Shown here: piece after piece, positions 1 to 8,122 of the stretch | Layout: each line of letters begins with the position of its first letter | Numbering within the stretch: the stretch's first letter is position 1 | Assembly: GCA_026989995.1 (NCBI GenBank) | Contig: JALSIO010000794.1 | Coordinates: forward strand, 1-8,167 | Reading direction: 5' to 3' | Source of the DNA: Myxococcales bacterium | GTDB lineage: Bacteria > Myxococcota_A > UBA9160 > JALSIO01 | DNA: 8,167 bases | The notes under the pieces: model-generated | Told to the model about the DNA's origin: nothing | What the model saw: the letters and a program-made list of their open reading frames with translations, nothing else | Databases searched by the model: none | Program-made: the position numbers and the translations under genes

Positions 1-102
1 GTGGTTCGGGCGCTGAGACCGCCGGAGCCGTACAAGGGGAAGGGCATCCGGTACGCCACCGAGCGGGTGCGGCGCAAGGTGGGCAAGGCCGGAGCGGCCT
101 GA
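1..102 (+). CDS. rplF: 50S ribosomal protein L6, C-terminal fragment (cut by window edge)
   Basis: Reading from base 1 in frame gives 33 codons and a TGA stop. The peptide contains [12 protein letters not shown] followed by E-x-VRRK-x-GK. This is the characteristic C-terminal tail of L6, which binds 23S rRNA near the sarcin-ricin loop and the base of the L7/L12 stalk. Only the tail is visible; the start lies upstream of the window. The first codon is GTG but is internal, not a start. The position directly before rplR is the standard spc operon order, which supports the call. The fragment is intact up to its stop. Confidence 0.93.
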   Translation: MVRALRPPEPYKGKGIRYATERVRRKVGKAGAA

Positions 103-110
103 GGTCTTCG

Positions 111-479
111 ATGAAGCGCAGGATCACGGACGAGAGCAGGAGACGGCGGCTGGCGAGGCGCCGCCGGGTGCAGAAGCGCATTGCCCGTTCGCCGCGGGTG
201 AGGCTCACCGTCTACCGCAGCGCGCGGCATATCTACGCACAGCTCGTGGACCCTTCGACGGGCCGGACCATCGTGACCGTGTCGTCCCGATCGCCGGCGG
301 TCGCTGGGGAAGGCGCCACGGGGAACATCGAGGCGGCACGCCGGGTGGGAGAGGCCGTGGCGCGGCTGGCCCTCGAGAAGGAGATCCGCGAGGTGGTCTT
401 CAACCGAAACGGCTTCCTCTACCACGGTCGGGTGAAGGCCCTGGCCGACGCCGCCCGCGAGGCGGGCCTCCGGTTCTGA
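111..479 (+). CDS. rplR: 50S ribosomal protein L18
   Basis: The 122-residue product has the usual length for bacterial L18, which binds 5S rRNA with L5 and L25 in the central protuberance. The N-terminus is a very basic tail (about residues 1-30, rich in RRRR runs). It is followed by the L18 core, with [17 protein letters not shown] at about 31-47. The C-terminal signature has [17 protein letters not shown] and ends in RF. The motif usually written FDR-G/N-G reads FNRNG here, a mild variant. The ATG start is 8 bases after the rplF stop, with a TGAGGT Shine-Dalgarno-like stretch at 100-105 that overlaps that stop. It lies between rplF and rpsE, the standard spc order. Confidence 0.97.
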   Translation: MKRRITDESRRRRLARRRRVQKRIARSPRVRLTVYRSARHIYAQLVDPSTGRTIVTVSSRSPAVAGEGATGNIEAARRVGEAVARLALEKEIREVVFNRNGFLYHGRVKALADAAREAGLRF

Positions 480-486
480 GGCGGGT

Positions 487-987
487 ATGCGAAGACGAAC
501 GGATTCCAGGCTGAACCCGAACGACTACGAGCTCACGGATCGGGTGATCCACATCAACCGGGTCGCCAAGGTGGTCAAGGGCGGGCGGCGCTTCTCCTTC
601 AGTGCGCTCGTGGTGGTGGGCGACCAGGCCGCCGGCGTCGTGGGCGTGGGCTACGGCAAGGCGAGCGAGGTGCCCGAAGCGATCCGGAAGGGAGTCGAGA
701 AGGCCCGGCGGAGCCTCATGAAGGTGCCGCTCGTGGGCGGAACCATTCCCCACGAGATTCTCGGTCACTTCGGCGCGGGCATGGTGCTCCTTCGGCCCGC
801 GTCACCCGGAACGGGTGTGATCGCGGGGGGCGGGGTCCGCGCCGTCCTCGAGTCGGCGGGGATCCGGGACGTGCTCACGAAGATCATCGGCAGCAACAAC
901 CCCAACAACGCCGTTCGCGCCACCCTCGAGGGGCTGCGGCAGCTCCGCGACCCGGACGAGCGGCTGCGGGAGCTCGGACGGGCATGA
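487..987 (+). CDS. rpsE: 30S ribosomal protein S5
   Basis: The 166-residue protein matches bacterial S5, a small-subunit protein at the mRNA entry side that contributes to decoding accuracy and helicase activity. The N-terminal double-stranded-RNA-binding-like domain carries the signature [20 protein letters not shown] (about residues 22-41) and [20 protein letters not shown] (about 55-74). The C-terminal domain has [12 protein letters not shown], the glycine-rich [12 protein letters not shown] and the closing [11 protein letters not shown]. The ATG start follows GAGG at 478-481 with 5-base spacing. The stop overlaps the rpmD start as ATGA at 984-987, suggesting translational coupling. Confidence 0.98.
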   Translation: MRRRTDSRLNPNDYELTDRVIHINRVAKVVKGGRRFSFSALVVVGDQAAGVVGVGYGKASEVPEAIRKGVEKARRSLMKVPLVGGTIPHEILGHFGAGMVLLRPASPGTGVIAGGGVRAVLESAGIRDVLTKIIGSNNPNNAVRATLEGLRQLRDPDERLRELGRA

Positions 988-1172
988 GCGGGACGGGGCG
1001 GATCCGCGTCAGGCAGGTGCGGAGTGCGATCGGCTACCACCGCCGGCAGCGGCTGGTGCTCCGGGGGCTCGGCCTGCGCAGAATGCACCAGGTGGTCGAA
1101 GTCCCGGACACCCCGGCGATCCGGGGGATGATCGCCAAGGTCAAGCACCTCGTCGCCGTGGAGGAGACCTAG
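984..1172 (+). CDS. rpmD: 50S ribosomal protein L30
   Basis: The 62-residue product has the typical length of bacterial L30, a small globular large-subunit protein that binds 23S rRNA. It shows the family pattern: a short beta strand ([11 protein letters not shown]), then a basic helix with [14 protein letters not shown], then [21 protein letters not shown]. The ATG overlaps the rpsE stop by four bases (ATGA), and a CGGGAG Shine-Dalgarno-like site lies inside the end of rpsE at 967-972. L30 is absent from some bacterial lineages, so its presence here is a weak taxonomic clue. Confidence 0.97.
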   Translation: MSGTGRIRVRQVRSAIGYHRRQRLVLRGLGLRRMHQVVEVPDTPAIRGMIAKVKHLVAVEET

Positions 1173-1176
1173 GGCC

Positions 1177-1616
1177 ATGTTGGATCGACTCTCACCTCGT
1201 CCGGGAGCGAGAAGGCCGCGCAAGCGGGTCGCACGGGGGCCCGGCGGGAAGGGGCACAAGACGGCCGGCCGCGGGACCAAGGGCCAGGGACACCGCTCCG
1301 CGGGGCGGGAAACGCCCATCTACTACGAAGGCGGCCAGATGCCGCTCGTGCGTCGCCTGCCCAAGCGCGGCTTCCACAACCGCGGCCGGTTGGAGAACCG
1401 CGTCGTGGGGCTCGGCGAGCTCGCCGTCTTCGGCGAGGGAGCACGGGTGGACCCGGAAGCGCTGGTCGCCCGAGGCCTGGTGCGACGGCGGGGCGGGCCC
1501 ATCAAGGTGCTCGCGAACGGGGATCCGCCCGCTCGGATCAGCCTCGCGGTGCACAAGATCAGCGAGTCGGCGCGTCGCAAGGTCGAGACCGCAGGCGGCA
1601 CGGTGGAGATCCTCGG

Positions 1617-1620
<4 letters not shown>
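1177..1620 (+). CDS. rplO: 50S ribosomal protein L15
   Basis: The 147-residue protein matches L15, an early-assembling large-subunit protein. The N-terminal half is the extended basic, glycine-rich tail with GPGGKGHKTAGRGTKGQGHR (about residues 22-41), which threads into 23S rRNA. The C-terminal globular part has the family pattern around IKVLANGDPPARISLAVHKI (about 109-128), then SESARRKVETAGG. The ATG start is 4 bases after the rpmD stop, with GAGGAG at 1161-1166 and AGGG at 1171-1174 as ribosome-binding sequences. The TGA stop at 1618-1620 is nested in the secY GTGA start. Confidence 0.97.
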
Positions 1621-2923
<1,303 letters not shown>

Positions 2924-2927
<4 letters not shown>

Positions 2928-3496
2928 AGGCGAGGCGGGTGCTGCTGCTGGGCCCGCCCGGTGCGGGCAAGGGGACCCAGGCTCGAACGCTGGCCGCGGA
3001 GCTCGGAGTCCCGCAGATCGCCACCGGGGACATGCTGCGGGAGGCGGTGGCGGCGGGAACCGAGATCGGCGTGCGGGCCCGGGCCTTCATGGAGCGTGGG
3101 GAGCTCGTTCCCGACGAGGTGGTGGTGGGCGTGGCGCGGGAGCGGCTGGCGGCGGAGGATGCCCGGGAGGGCTTCATCCTGGACGGCTTCCCGCGGACCA
3201 CGGCCCAGGCCCGGGCGCTCGACGAGATGCTCCGGGAGCTCGGCACGGGCCTCGAGCGCGTGGTCGTCCTCGAGGTCGACGAAGAGGAGCTCGTGCAGCG
3301 ACTGCTCCGCCGGGCGGAGATCGAGGGCCGCAGCGACGACAACGAGGAGACCATTCGCAACCGCATGCGGGTCTACCGTGAGGAGACGCAGCCGCTCATC
3401 GACTACTACCGGCAGCGGGGCCTCCTCCGCGAGGTCCCCGGGAGCGGGAGCGTCGAGGATGTGGGGGCACGGCTCCGGGAGGCGCTCTGCGCGTGA
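2924..3496 (+). CDS. adk: Adenylate kinase, short (LID-less) type
   Basis: The 190-residue cytosolic enzyme interconverts ATP + AMP and 2 ADP. The P-loop is GPPGAGKGT (residues 10-18). The AMP site carries TGDMLRE (34-40), and DGFPRT (87-92) is the adenylate kinase signature. The lid region is short: R130-AEIEGRSDDNEETIRNRM (131-148) replaces the roughly 30-residue, often zinc-binding, LID of the long form, so this is a short-type Adk. The arginines of that segment and the helix starting VYREETQPL are family-typical. The ATG overlaps the secY stop (ATGA at 2924-2927), with GAGG at 2912-2915. The secY-adk-map order is widespread in bacteria. Confidence 0.97.
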
Positions 3497-4284
3497 TGGC
3501 CTTCCGCGACAGCATCCCGGTGAAGACGCGGCACGAGATCGAGGCCATGCGGGAGGCCGCACGCCACGTGGCCGAGATCCTGCTCGAGCTCCGCGAGCTG
3601 GTGCAGCCGGGGATCACGACGGCGGAGCTCGACGAGCACGCGGCGCGTGCCATCGAGAGACGGGGCCTGCGGTCCTCCTTTCTGGGCTACGGGCCACAGG
3701 GTCTGCCGGGCTACCCGGCGACGCTGTGCACCTCCGTGAACGAGGAGATCGTGCACGGCATCCCCGGCCCCCGGGAGCTCAAGGAGGGCGACATCATCGG
3801 CCTCGACTTCGGCGTGATCGCCGGGGGCTTCCACGGAGATTCGGCCGTGACGGTGCCCGTGGGCCGGGTGGATCCGGAGGTGGAGCGGCTCCTCGCGACG
3901 ACCCGCAGCGCGCTCTACCGGGGGATCGAGCAGATGGTGCCGGGGCGCCGGCTGTCGGACATCGGGCACGCCATCCAGACCGAGGCCGAGGGCGCGGGTT
4001 TCTCGGTGGTGCGGAGCTTCGTGGGGCACGGGATCGGGCGGAAGCTGCACGAGCCGCCGCAGATCCCGAACTACGGACCGCCCGGAAAGGGCCCGCGGCT
4101 GCGCCCGGGGATGGTCTTCGCCATCGAGCCCATGGTGAACGTCGGGGGGCCGGGCGTGCGGATGCTCGAGGACGAGTGGACGGCCGTCACGGAGGACGGA
4201 AGCCTCTCGGCCCACTTCGAGCACACCGTGCTCATCACCGAGGATGGGCCGGAGATCCTGACCCGGGTGGAGGGCTCCCACTGA
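3496..4284 (+). CDS. map: Methionine aminopeptidase, type I
   Basis: The 262-residue metalloenzyme removes the initiator methionine from nascent proteins after deformylation. All catalytic residues are visible: H87 (in EEIVHGIPG), metal ligands D104 (GLDFG) and D115 (HGDSAVTV), H178 ([13 protein letters not shown]), E211 (FAIEPMV) and E242 (HFEHTVLI). Each is seven residues beyond its E. coli MetAP counterpart. There is no N-terminal zinc-finger extension, so it is the short type Ia form. I chose ATG 3496, which overlaps the adk TGA stop by one base. The in-frame GTG at 3493 is an alternative that adds one residue and sits closer to GGGAGG at 3477-3482. Confidence 0.97.
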   Translation: MAFRDSIPVKTRHEIEAMREAARHVAEILLELRELVQPGITTAELDEHAARAIERRGLRSSFLGYGPQGLPGYPATLCTSVNEEIVHGIPGPRELKEGDIIGLDFGVIAGGFHGDSAVTVPVGRVDPEVERLLATTRSALYRGIEQMVPGRRLSDIGHAIQTEAEGAGFSVVRSFVGHGIGRKLHEPPQIPNYGPPGKGPRLRPGMVFAIEPMVNVGGPGVRMLEDEWTAVTEDGSLSAHFEHTVLITEDGPEILTRVEGSH

Positions 4285-4306
4285 AACGGGGAGCAGGGAG
4301 CGAGAC

Positions 4307-4420
4307 GTGAAGGTTCGAGCGTCGGTCAAGAAGATGTGTGACAAGTGCCGGATCATCCGCAGGCGCGGCGTTGTGCGGGTGATCTGCGAAAACCCGAAGC
4401 ACAAGCAGCGGCAGGGCTAG
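4307..4420 (+). CDS. rpmJ: 50S ribosomal protein L36 (zinc-binding form)
   Basis: A short 37-residue gene sits between map and rpsM. It begins [19 protein letters not shown] and ends [11 protein letters not shown], which is essentially canonical L36, the smallest large-subunit protein. The zinc ribbon ligands C11, C14, C27 and H32 are all present (C+ form). The start is GTG at 4307, preceded by GGAG at 4297-4300 with 6-base spacing. The stop is TAG, followed after 8 bases by rpsM. The usual map-infA-rpmJ arrangement of many bacteria lacks infA here, because only 22 bases separate map and rpmJ. Confidence 0.97.
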   Translation: MKVRASVKKMCDKCRIIRRRGVVRVICENPKHKQRQG

Positions 4421-4428
4421 GAGTCGTC

Positions 4429-4812
4429 ATGGCACGAATCGCGGGGGTGGATCTTCCCCGAAACAAGCGCATCGACGTCGCGCTGACCTACATCTACGGG
4501 ATCGGCCGCAGCACCGCGCGGAAGATTTGCGACCAGGTGGGGATCCCTGGCGATACCCGGAGCGATGACCTCGGCGAGGGCGAGGTCCTGCGCCTGCGCG
4601 AGATCATCGAGCGCGAGTACAAGGTCGAAGGCGACCTCCGCCGCGAGGTCTCCCAGAACATCAAGCGGCTGATGGACATGGGCTGCTACCGGGGTCTGCG
4701 CCATCGGCGCGGGCTGCCGGTTCGCGGCCAGCGAACCCACACCAATGCGCGAACCCGGAAGGGTCCGCGCAAGACCGTCGCGGGCAAGAAGAAGGCCCCG
4801 GCCAAGAAGTAG
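4429..4812 (+). CDS. rpsM: 30S ribosomal protein S13
   Basis: The 127-residue protein matches S13, which sits in the 30S head, contacts the P-site tRNA and bridges to the large subunit. The N-terminus [14 protein letters not shown] and the helix-hairpin [14 protein letters not shown] (about residues 21-34) are typical. The signature [20 protein letters not shown] is followed by ARTRKGPRK. The C-terminal tail ends in a lysine/alanine run (KKKAPAKK), slightly longer than the E. coli protein. The ATG at 4429 was chosen over an upstream in-frame ATG at 4345 because the latter lies inside rpmJ and would add 28 non-homologous residues. TAGGAG at 4418-4423 is the ribosome-binding site. Confidence 0.98.
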   Translation: MARIAGVDLPRNKRIDVALTYIYGIGRSTARKICDQVGIPGDTRSDDLGEGEVLRLREIIEREYKVEGDLRREVSQNIKRLMDMGCYRGLRHRRGLPVRGQRTHTNARTRKGPRKTVAGKKKAPAKK

Positions 4813-4816
4813 GACC

Positions 4817-5200
4817 ATGGTCAAGAAGGGAACGAAGAAGAAGGTCCGGAAGAACGTGCAGACGGGGGTCGCGCACGTGCACTCGACCTTCAACAACACC
4901 ATCATCACCATCACCGATCCCCAGGGCAACACCCTGGCGTGGTCGAGCGCAGGGCAGCAGGGTTTCAAGGGGTCACGGAAGTCCACGCCCTTCGCCGCGC
5001 AGGTGGCAGCCGAGGATTGCGCCCGCAAGGCCATGGAACACGGCGTCCGCTCGGTGGGCGTCTACGTGAAGGGGCCGGGTGGCGGGCGCGAGTCGGCGCT
5101 GCGTGCGCTGCAGGCTGCGGGGCTCCGGATCACGCTGATCCGGGACGTCACGCCCATCCCCCACAACGGCTGCCGGCCGCCCAAGCGGCGCCGCGTCTAG
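4817..5200 (+). CDS. rpsK: 30S ribosomal protein S11
   Basis: The 127-residue protein is S11, part of the 30S platform near the E site and the Shine-Dalgarno helix. After a lysine-rich N-terminal tail ([12 protein letters not shown]) it has [20 protein letters not shown], then [20 protein letters not shown]. It closes with [20 protein letters not shown] and the strongly conserved [18 protein letters not shown]. The ATG at 4817 lies 4 bases after the rpsM stop. An upstream in-frame ATG at 4745 lies inside rpsM and is rejected. The Shine-Dalgarno is weak (AGGA at 4811-4814 is very close), so coupling to rpsM is likely. Confidence 0.98.
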   Translation: MVKKGTKKKVRKNVQTGVAHVHSTFNNTIITITDPQGNTLAWSSAGQQGFKGSRKSTPFAAQVAAEDCARKAMEHGVRSVGVYVKGPGGGRESALRALQAAGLRITLIRDVTPIPHNGCRPPKRRRV

Positions 5201-5208
5201 GAGGAGCC

Positions 5209-5835
5209 ATGGCCAGATACACCGGAGCGGTCTGCCGCCTCTGCCGCCGCGAGGGAACCAAGCTCTTCCTGAAGGGCGACCGCTGCTTCTCGGAAAAGTG
5301 CGGCGTGGACCGCCGCGGTTATCCGCCCGGGCAGCACGGACAGGGGCGGGGGCGATTCTCGGATTACGGCGTGCAGCTGCGGGAGAAGCAGAAGGTGAAG
5401 CGAATGTACGGGCTGCTCGAGAAGCAGTTCCGCCGCACCATGGAGCGCGCCTCCCGGATGCGCGGCATGGCGGGCGAGAACCTGCTCGTCCTGCTCGAAC
5501 GCCGCCTCGACAACGTCGTCTTCCGGCTCGGATTCGCGACCTCCCGGGCGGAAGCGCGACAGCTCGTCAAGCACGGCCACTTCCTGGTCGACGGCCGTAA
5601 GGCGACCATTCCGTCGATGCTGCTCCGGCCCGGGTCGGTGGTGAGCCTGCGGGAGAAGTCCCGGCAGGTGGCGCGGATCGTGAGCGCCCTCGATGCCCTC
5701 GAGGGAAAGTCGATCCCGGCATGGTTGGAACTCGACAAGGAGAACTTCCAGGGCACGGTGAAGGCGCTGCCCACCCGCGAGGACATCACCATGCCCATCC
5801 AGGAACAGCTGATCGTCGAGCTCTACTCGCGCTAG
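5209..5835 (+). CDS. rpsD: 30S ribosomal protein S4 (zinc-binding form)
   Basis: The 208-residue protein is S4, a primary 16S rRNA binder that nucleates 30S assembly. The N-terminus [16 protein letters not shown] carries C9 and C12, with C26 and C31 completing a four-cysteine zinc site (C+ form, as in Thermus). The [17 protein letters not shown] segment follows. The S4 RNA-binding domain occupies about residues 95-160, with [20 protein letters not shown] then [14 protein letters not shown]. The C-terminus is the usual [13 protein letters not shown]. The ATG follows a perfect AGGAGG at 5199-5204 that overlaps the rpsK stop. An in-frame ATG at 4939 inside rpsK is rejected. Confidence 0.98.
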   Translation: MARYTGAVCRLCRREGTKLFLKGDRCFSEKCGVDRRGYPPGQHGQGRGRFSDYGVQLREKQKVKRMYGLLEKQFRRTMERASRMRGMAGENLLVLLERRLDNVVFRLGFATSRAEARQLVKHGHFLVDGRKATIPSMLLRPGSVVSLREKSRQVARIVSALDALEGKSIPAWLELDKENFQGTVKALPTREDITMPIQEQLIVELYSR

Positions 5836-5862
5836 GCGCGCGATGAGCCATCGGGGGATCCC

Positions 5863-6891
5863 ATGGATCAGGAACTGGTTGCCAACAATTGGCGGGCGCT
5901 CATCCGGCCGGGACGGCTCGAGTGCGACGAGTCGGAGAACACGGACACCTACGGTCGCTTCTGGTGCGAGCCGCTCGAGCGTGGCTTCGGCCAGACGCTC
6001 GGCAACGCACTCCGGCGTGTGCTGCTCTCCTCGCTTCAGGGCGCGGCCATCACCACGGTCAAGTTCACGGGCGTGCAGCACGAGTTCTCGACCATTCCGG
6101 GCGTCGAAGAGGACGTGAGCGACATCATCCTCAATCTGAAGGACGTCCGGCTGCGCCTCCACACCCCCGGTCCCCGGCTGCTGCGGGTCCAGAAGAAGGG
6201 CGAGGGGCAGCTCCTCGCGGGGGAGCTCGCGGCCGAGGATGCGGCCGTGGAGGTGTTGAATCCGGATCTCGTGTTGGCCACGCTCGGTCCGGATGCCGAG
6301 ATCGAGATGGAGGTGACGGTCGACACCGGCAAGGGCTACCGGCTCGCGGAGAAGAACAAGACCGAGGAGATGCCCATCGGGACCATCCCCATCGACTCGA
6401 TCTTCTCGCCGGTGCGCCGCGTGAACTACTCGGTCACCCCCGCTCGCGTGGGCCGGGAGACGGACTTCGACCGGCTCAACCTCGAGGTGTGGACGGATGG
6501 CTCCGTGGCACCGGCGGATGCCATCGCCTATGCCGCCAAGATCCTGAAGAGCCAGCTCTCCATCTTCATCAACTTCGAGGAGGTGGAAGAAGTTCTCCCC
6601 GCGGCGGTGGAGGAGCAGCAGCAGCTCAACCCGAACCTCTTCCGCTCGGTGGACGAGCTCGAGCTTTCGGTACGATCCGCGAACTGCCTGCAGAATGCGA
6701 ACATCAAGTACATCGGCGAGTTGGTGCAGCGGACCGAGGCGGAGATGCTCAAGACGAAGAACTTCGGCCGGAAGTCCCTGAACGAGATCAAGGAGGTCCT
6801 CGCGTCGATGGGGCTCACCCTCGGCATGAAGCTCGAGGGCTTCCCCTCGCGCAAGGAGATCGAGAAGATGCGCGAGCAGAGGGAGGTGTGA
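5863..6891 (+). CDS. rpoA: DNA-directed RNA polymerase subunit alpha
   Basis: The 342-residue alpha subunit dimerises to nucleate RNA polymerase assembly and contacts promoter UP elements and activators. The N-terminal domain (about 1-240) contains [32 protein letters not shown] and [11 protein letters not shown], plus [18 protein letters not shown] linker with EEQQQ (251-254 region) leads to the C-terminal domain. There, [20 protein letters not shown] and [20 protein letters not shown] closely follow E. coli alphaCTD; R271 corresponds to the DNA-contacting R265. The ATG at 5863 follows GGGGGA at 5853-5858. The ATG at 5843 is in another frame. The 27-base gap after rpsD is the largest between genes of the unit. 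Confidence 0.99.
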   Translation: MDQELVANNWRALIRPGRLECDESENTDTYGRFWCEPLERGFGQTLGNALRRVLLSSLQGAAITTVKFTGVQHEFSTIPGVEEDVSDIILNLKDVRLRLHTPGPRLLRVQKKGEGQLLAGELAAEDAAVEVLNPDLVLATLGPDAEIEMEVTVDTGKGYRLAEKNKTEEMPIGTIPIDSIFSPVRRVNYSVTPARVGRETDFDRLNLEVWTDGSVAPADAIAYAAKILKSQLSIFINFEEVEEVLPAAVEEQQQLNPNLFRSVDELELSVRSANCLQNANIKYIGELVQRTEAEMLKTKNFGRKSLNEIKEVLASMGLTLGMKLEGFPSRKEIEKMREQREV

Positions 6892-6892
6892 G

Positions 6893-7267
6893 GTGCGGCA
6901 TCGAGCGCGGTCGAGGAAGCTCGGCAGGACGAGTGCGCACCGCAAGGCGCTGTACCGGAACCTGGTGACGGCGCTGCTCGAGCACGAGCGCATCGAGACG
7001 ACGGACGCCAAGGCCAAGCAGCTGCGCCGGGTAGCCGACCGCATGATCACGCTCGGCAAGCGGGGCGATCTCCACGCCCGCCGCCAGGCTCTCAGGGTGG
7101 TGCGGGACAAGGCGGTGGCGGCGAAGCTCTTCTCGGAGCTCGCGGACCGTTTCCGGGAGCGCCCCGGCGGCTACACGAGGGTGATCAAGGTGCGCACCCG
7201 GGTCGGCGACGCGGCGCCCATGTCCATCGTGGAGCTGGTCGAGTCGGGCCCCGGCGGGAACGGCTAG
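6893..7267 (+). CDS. rplQ: 50S ribosomal protein L17
   Basis: The 124-residue protein is L17, which lies near the peptide exit tunnel opening. The N-terminus [20 protein letters not shown] (first codon GTG) and the segment [20 protein letters not shown] are diagnostic. [23 protein letters not shown] follows, and the C-terminus has [20 protein letters not shown] then IVELVE. The GTG start is one base after the rpoA stop, and GGGAGG at 6881-6886 gives 6-base spacing. In most bacteria rplQ is the last gene of the alpha operon, but here a further gene follows after 3 bases. Confidence 0.98.
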   Translation: MRHRARSRKLGRTSAHRKALYRNLVTALLEHERIETTDAKAKQLRRVADRMITLGKRGDLHARRQALRVVRDKAVAAKLFSELADRFRERPGGYTRVIKVRTRVGDAAPMSIVELVESGPGGNG

Positions 7268-7270
7268 GGG

Positions 7271-7819
7271 GTGTCCGCGGGTCGCCTGGCGGCGCTCCTG
7301 ATCGGCGCCGGCGTCGTCTTCGCCTCCGTCCTGCTGGTACTGCTCGGCGAGCCGCCGGGAGATCCCGTGGGGCCCGGCAGCCCCGCACCCTCCTTCCGCC
7401 TGCCCCGGCTCCATCCCCCGCCGGCGGGCCGGGAGGTCTCCCTCGAGGAGCTCCGGGGCAAGGCGGTCCTGCTCAACTTCTGGGCCACCTGGTGCAAGCC
7501 CTGCGAGGAGGAGATGCCCGCCATGGAGCGTCTCTACCAGGCGCTTCGAGGCGAGCCCTTCGAGCTCCTCGCGGTATCGGTGGACGAGGATCCGGCGGTG
7601 GTGGAGGCCTTCCGGGCGCGCCTCGGGCTGAGCTTTCCCATCCTCCACGACCCCGACAAGAAGGCGGCTCGGGCCTACCAGGTCTTCAAGTACCCCGAGA
7701 CCCTGCTCGTGGATCGCTCGGGGATGGTGGTGGCCCGCTTCATCGGCCCGCGCGAGTGGGATGCGGAGGCCTACGTGGACCGGGTCCGGCAGGTCGCCCG
7801 GGAGGGCGCCGCCCCCTGA
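7271..7819 (+). CDS. TlpA/ResA-like membrane-anchored thiol-disulfide oxidoreductase
   Basis: The 182-residue protein has an N-terminal hydrophobic segment (about residues 7-25, LAALLIGAGVVFASVLLVLL). There is no lipobox cysteine, so it is probably an uncleaved anchor or signal peptide placing the rest in the periplasm. The thioredoxin-fold domain (about 35-178) begins APSFRLPRL, has VLLNFWATWCKPCEEEMPAM with the redox CxxC at C75 and C78, and the cis-proline P142 in KYPETLLVD. This is the TlpA/ResA/AhpC-TSA family, which reduces or exchanges disulfides, for example in cytochrome c maturation. The precise substrate cannot be told from sequence. The GTG start is the first possible one after an in-frame TAG (the rplQ stop, 3 bases upstream). 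The Shine-Dalgarno is poorly spaced (AGGGG abuts the GTG), so translation may depend on coupling to rplQ. Confidence 0.9.
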   Translation: MSAGRLAALLIGAGVVFASVLLVLLGEPPGDPVGPGSPAPSFRLPRLHPPPAGREVSLEELRGKAVLLNFWATWCKPCEEEMPAMERLYQALRGEPFELLAVSVDEDPAVVEAFRARLGLSFPILHDPDKKAARAYQVFKYPETLLVDRSGMVVARFIGPREWDAEAYVDRVRQVAREGAAP

Positions 7820-7851
7820 GGCCGGGGCCCGAGGCACGGGGCGGGCCGCGG

Positions 7852-7876
7852 GGCGTGCCCGGGATCCGGGCGCGCT
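7852..7876 (+). terminator. Candidate terminator hairpin after the tlpA-like gene
   Basis: Left arm GGCGTGCCCGG (7852-7862) pairs with right arm CCGGGCGCGCT (7866-7876), with loop GAT. That makes 11 pairs, nine Watson-Crick and two G-U. It starts 33 bases after the tlpA-like stop codon. No U-tract follows (the next bases are GTGCTAGTCT), so it is not a textbook intrinsic terminator. In very GC-rich genomes hairpins without U-tracts at operon ends are common and may act with Rho or protect the 3' end. It is the best candidate for the end of the ribosomal transcription unit. Confidence 0.45.
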
Positions 7877-7877
7877 G

Positions 7878-7886
7878 TGCTAGTCT
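7878..7886 (+). promoter_or_regulatory. Candidate extended -10 promoter element (TGcTAGTCT)
   Basis: TG, one base, then TAGTCT fits the extended -10 layout TGnTATAAT, with the key first, second and last hexamer positions T, A and T conserved. There is no TTGACA-like -35 at the expected distance; that position falls inside the preceding GC hairpin. If used, transcription would begin near 7893, giving a leader of about 230 bases before the GTG at 8123. A factor with a lineage-specific consensus is possible. Evidence is motif only. Confidence 0.3.
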
Positions 7887-8060
7887 CCCCCCGCGCCGGA
7901 GCCCGGTGTGCCGGGAGGGGGCGGCGGGGGGACCCGGGTCTTCCGGGGGCTCTCGGCGTCCCCGGCCCGGCGAGTCCGACTCTCCGGCGGGTCGAGTCGC
8001 CGCCCGGCAGCGGCCCGCCCGGCCGGCGGGCGCGCCGGGCGCGTCCATGTCCCCCCGAGC

Positions 8061-8066
8061 TCTAAT
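8061..8066 (+). promoter_or_regulatory. Alternative -10-like hexamer (TCTAAT)
   Basis: TCTAAT matches the TATAAT consensus at five of six positions and lies in the only A/T-richer patch of the gap. No recognisable -35 hexamer or TG extension accompanies it. Its location would give a start near 8073 and a leader of about 50 bases for the gene beginning at 8123, a more ordinary geometry than the upstream candidate. It is offered as an alternative; both calls are weak. Confidence 0.2.
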
Positions 8067-8122
8067 GTGGCGGGCCCGCGCGGCACCCCCGACGGGGAGG
8101 CCGCCCGGGCGGGGAGAGGGGC

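Larger units (their letters stand above)
7820..8122. other. Intergenic region, extremely GC-rich, with several inverted repeats
   Basis: This is the only stretch of about 300 bases without a convincing gene. Reading frames across it give low-complexity R/P/G/A peptides that match no family I recognise. It holds a strong hairpin (7852-7876), an extended -10-like site (7878-7886), and smaller inverted repeats. These are CGACTC/GAGTCG at 7977-7982 and 7994-7999, GCCCGCC/GGCGGGC at 8013-8019 and 8025-8031, a 10-base palindrome at 8070-8079 and a 12-base palindrome at 8101-8112. The one A/T-richer spot is around 8061-8068. Short inverted repeats are expected by chance in such G/C-skewed composition, so only the first hairpin is given weight. 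Confidence 0.7.

Noticed and set aside
4421..4428. S4-type autoregulatory leader before rpsM, as known in the E. coli alpha operon
   Set aside because: Only 8 bases separate rpmJ from rpsM, so there is no untranslated leader able to hold the pseudoknot. I saw no clear equivalent inside rpmJ.
5843..6118. An ATG just upstream of rpoA opening a 91-codon frame
   Set aside because: It is in a different frame from rpoA, overlaps it almost entirely and gives a serine/arginine-rich shadow peptide with no homology I recognise.
5197..7110. A 637-codon open frame on the - strand opposite rpsD, rpoA and rplQ
   Set aside because: It is antisense to three highly conserved genes. Its product is low-complexity, rich in R, L, H, E and D, with no family resemblance. 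GC-rich third positions remove stop codons from the opposite strand, producing such long shadows.
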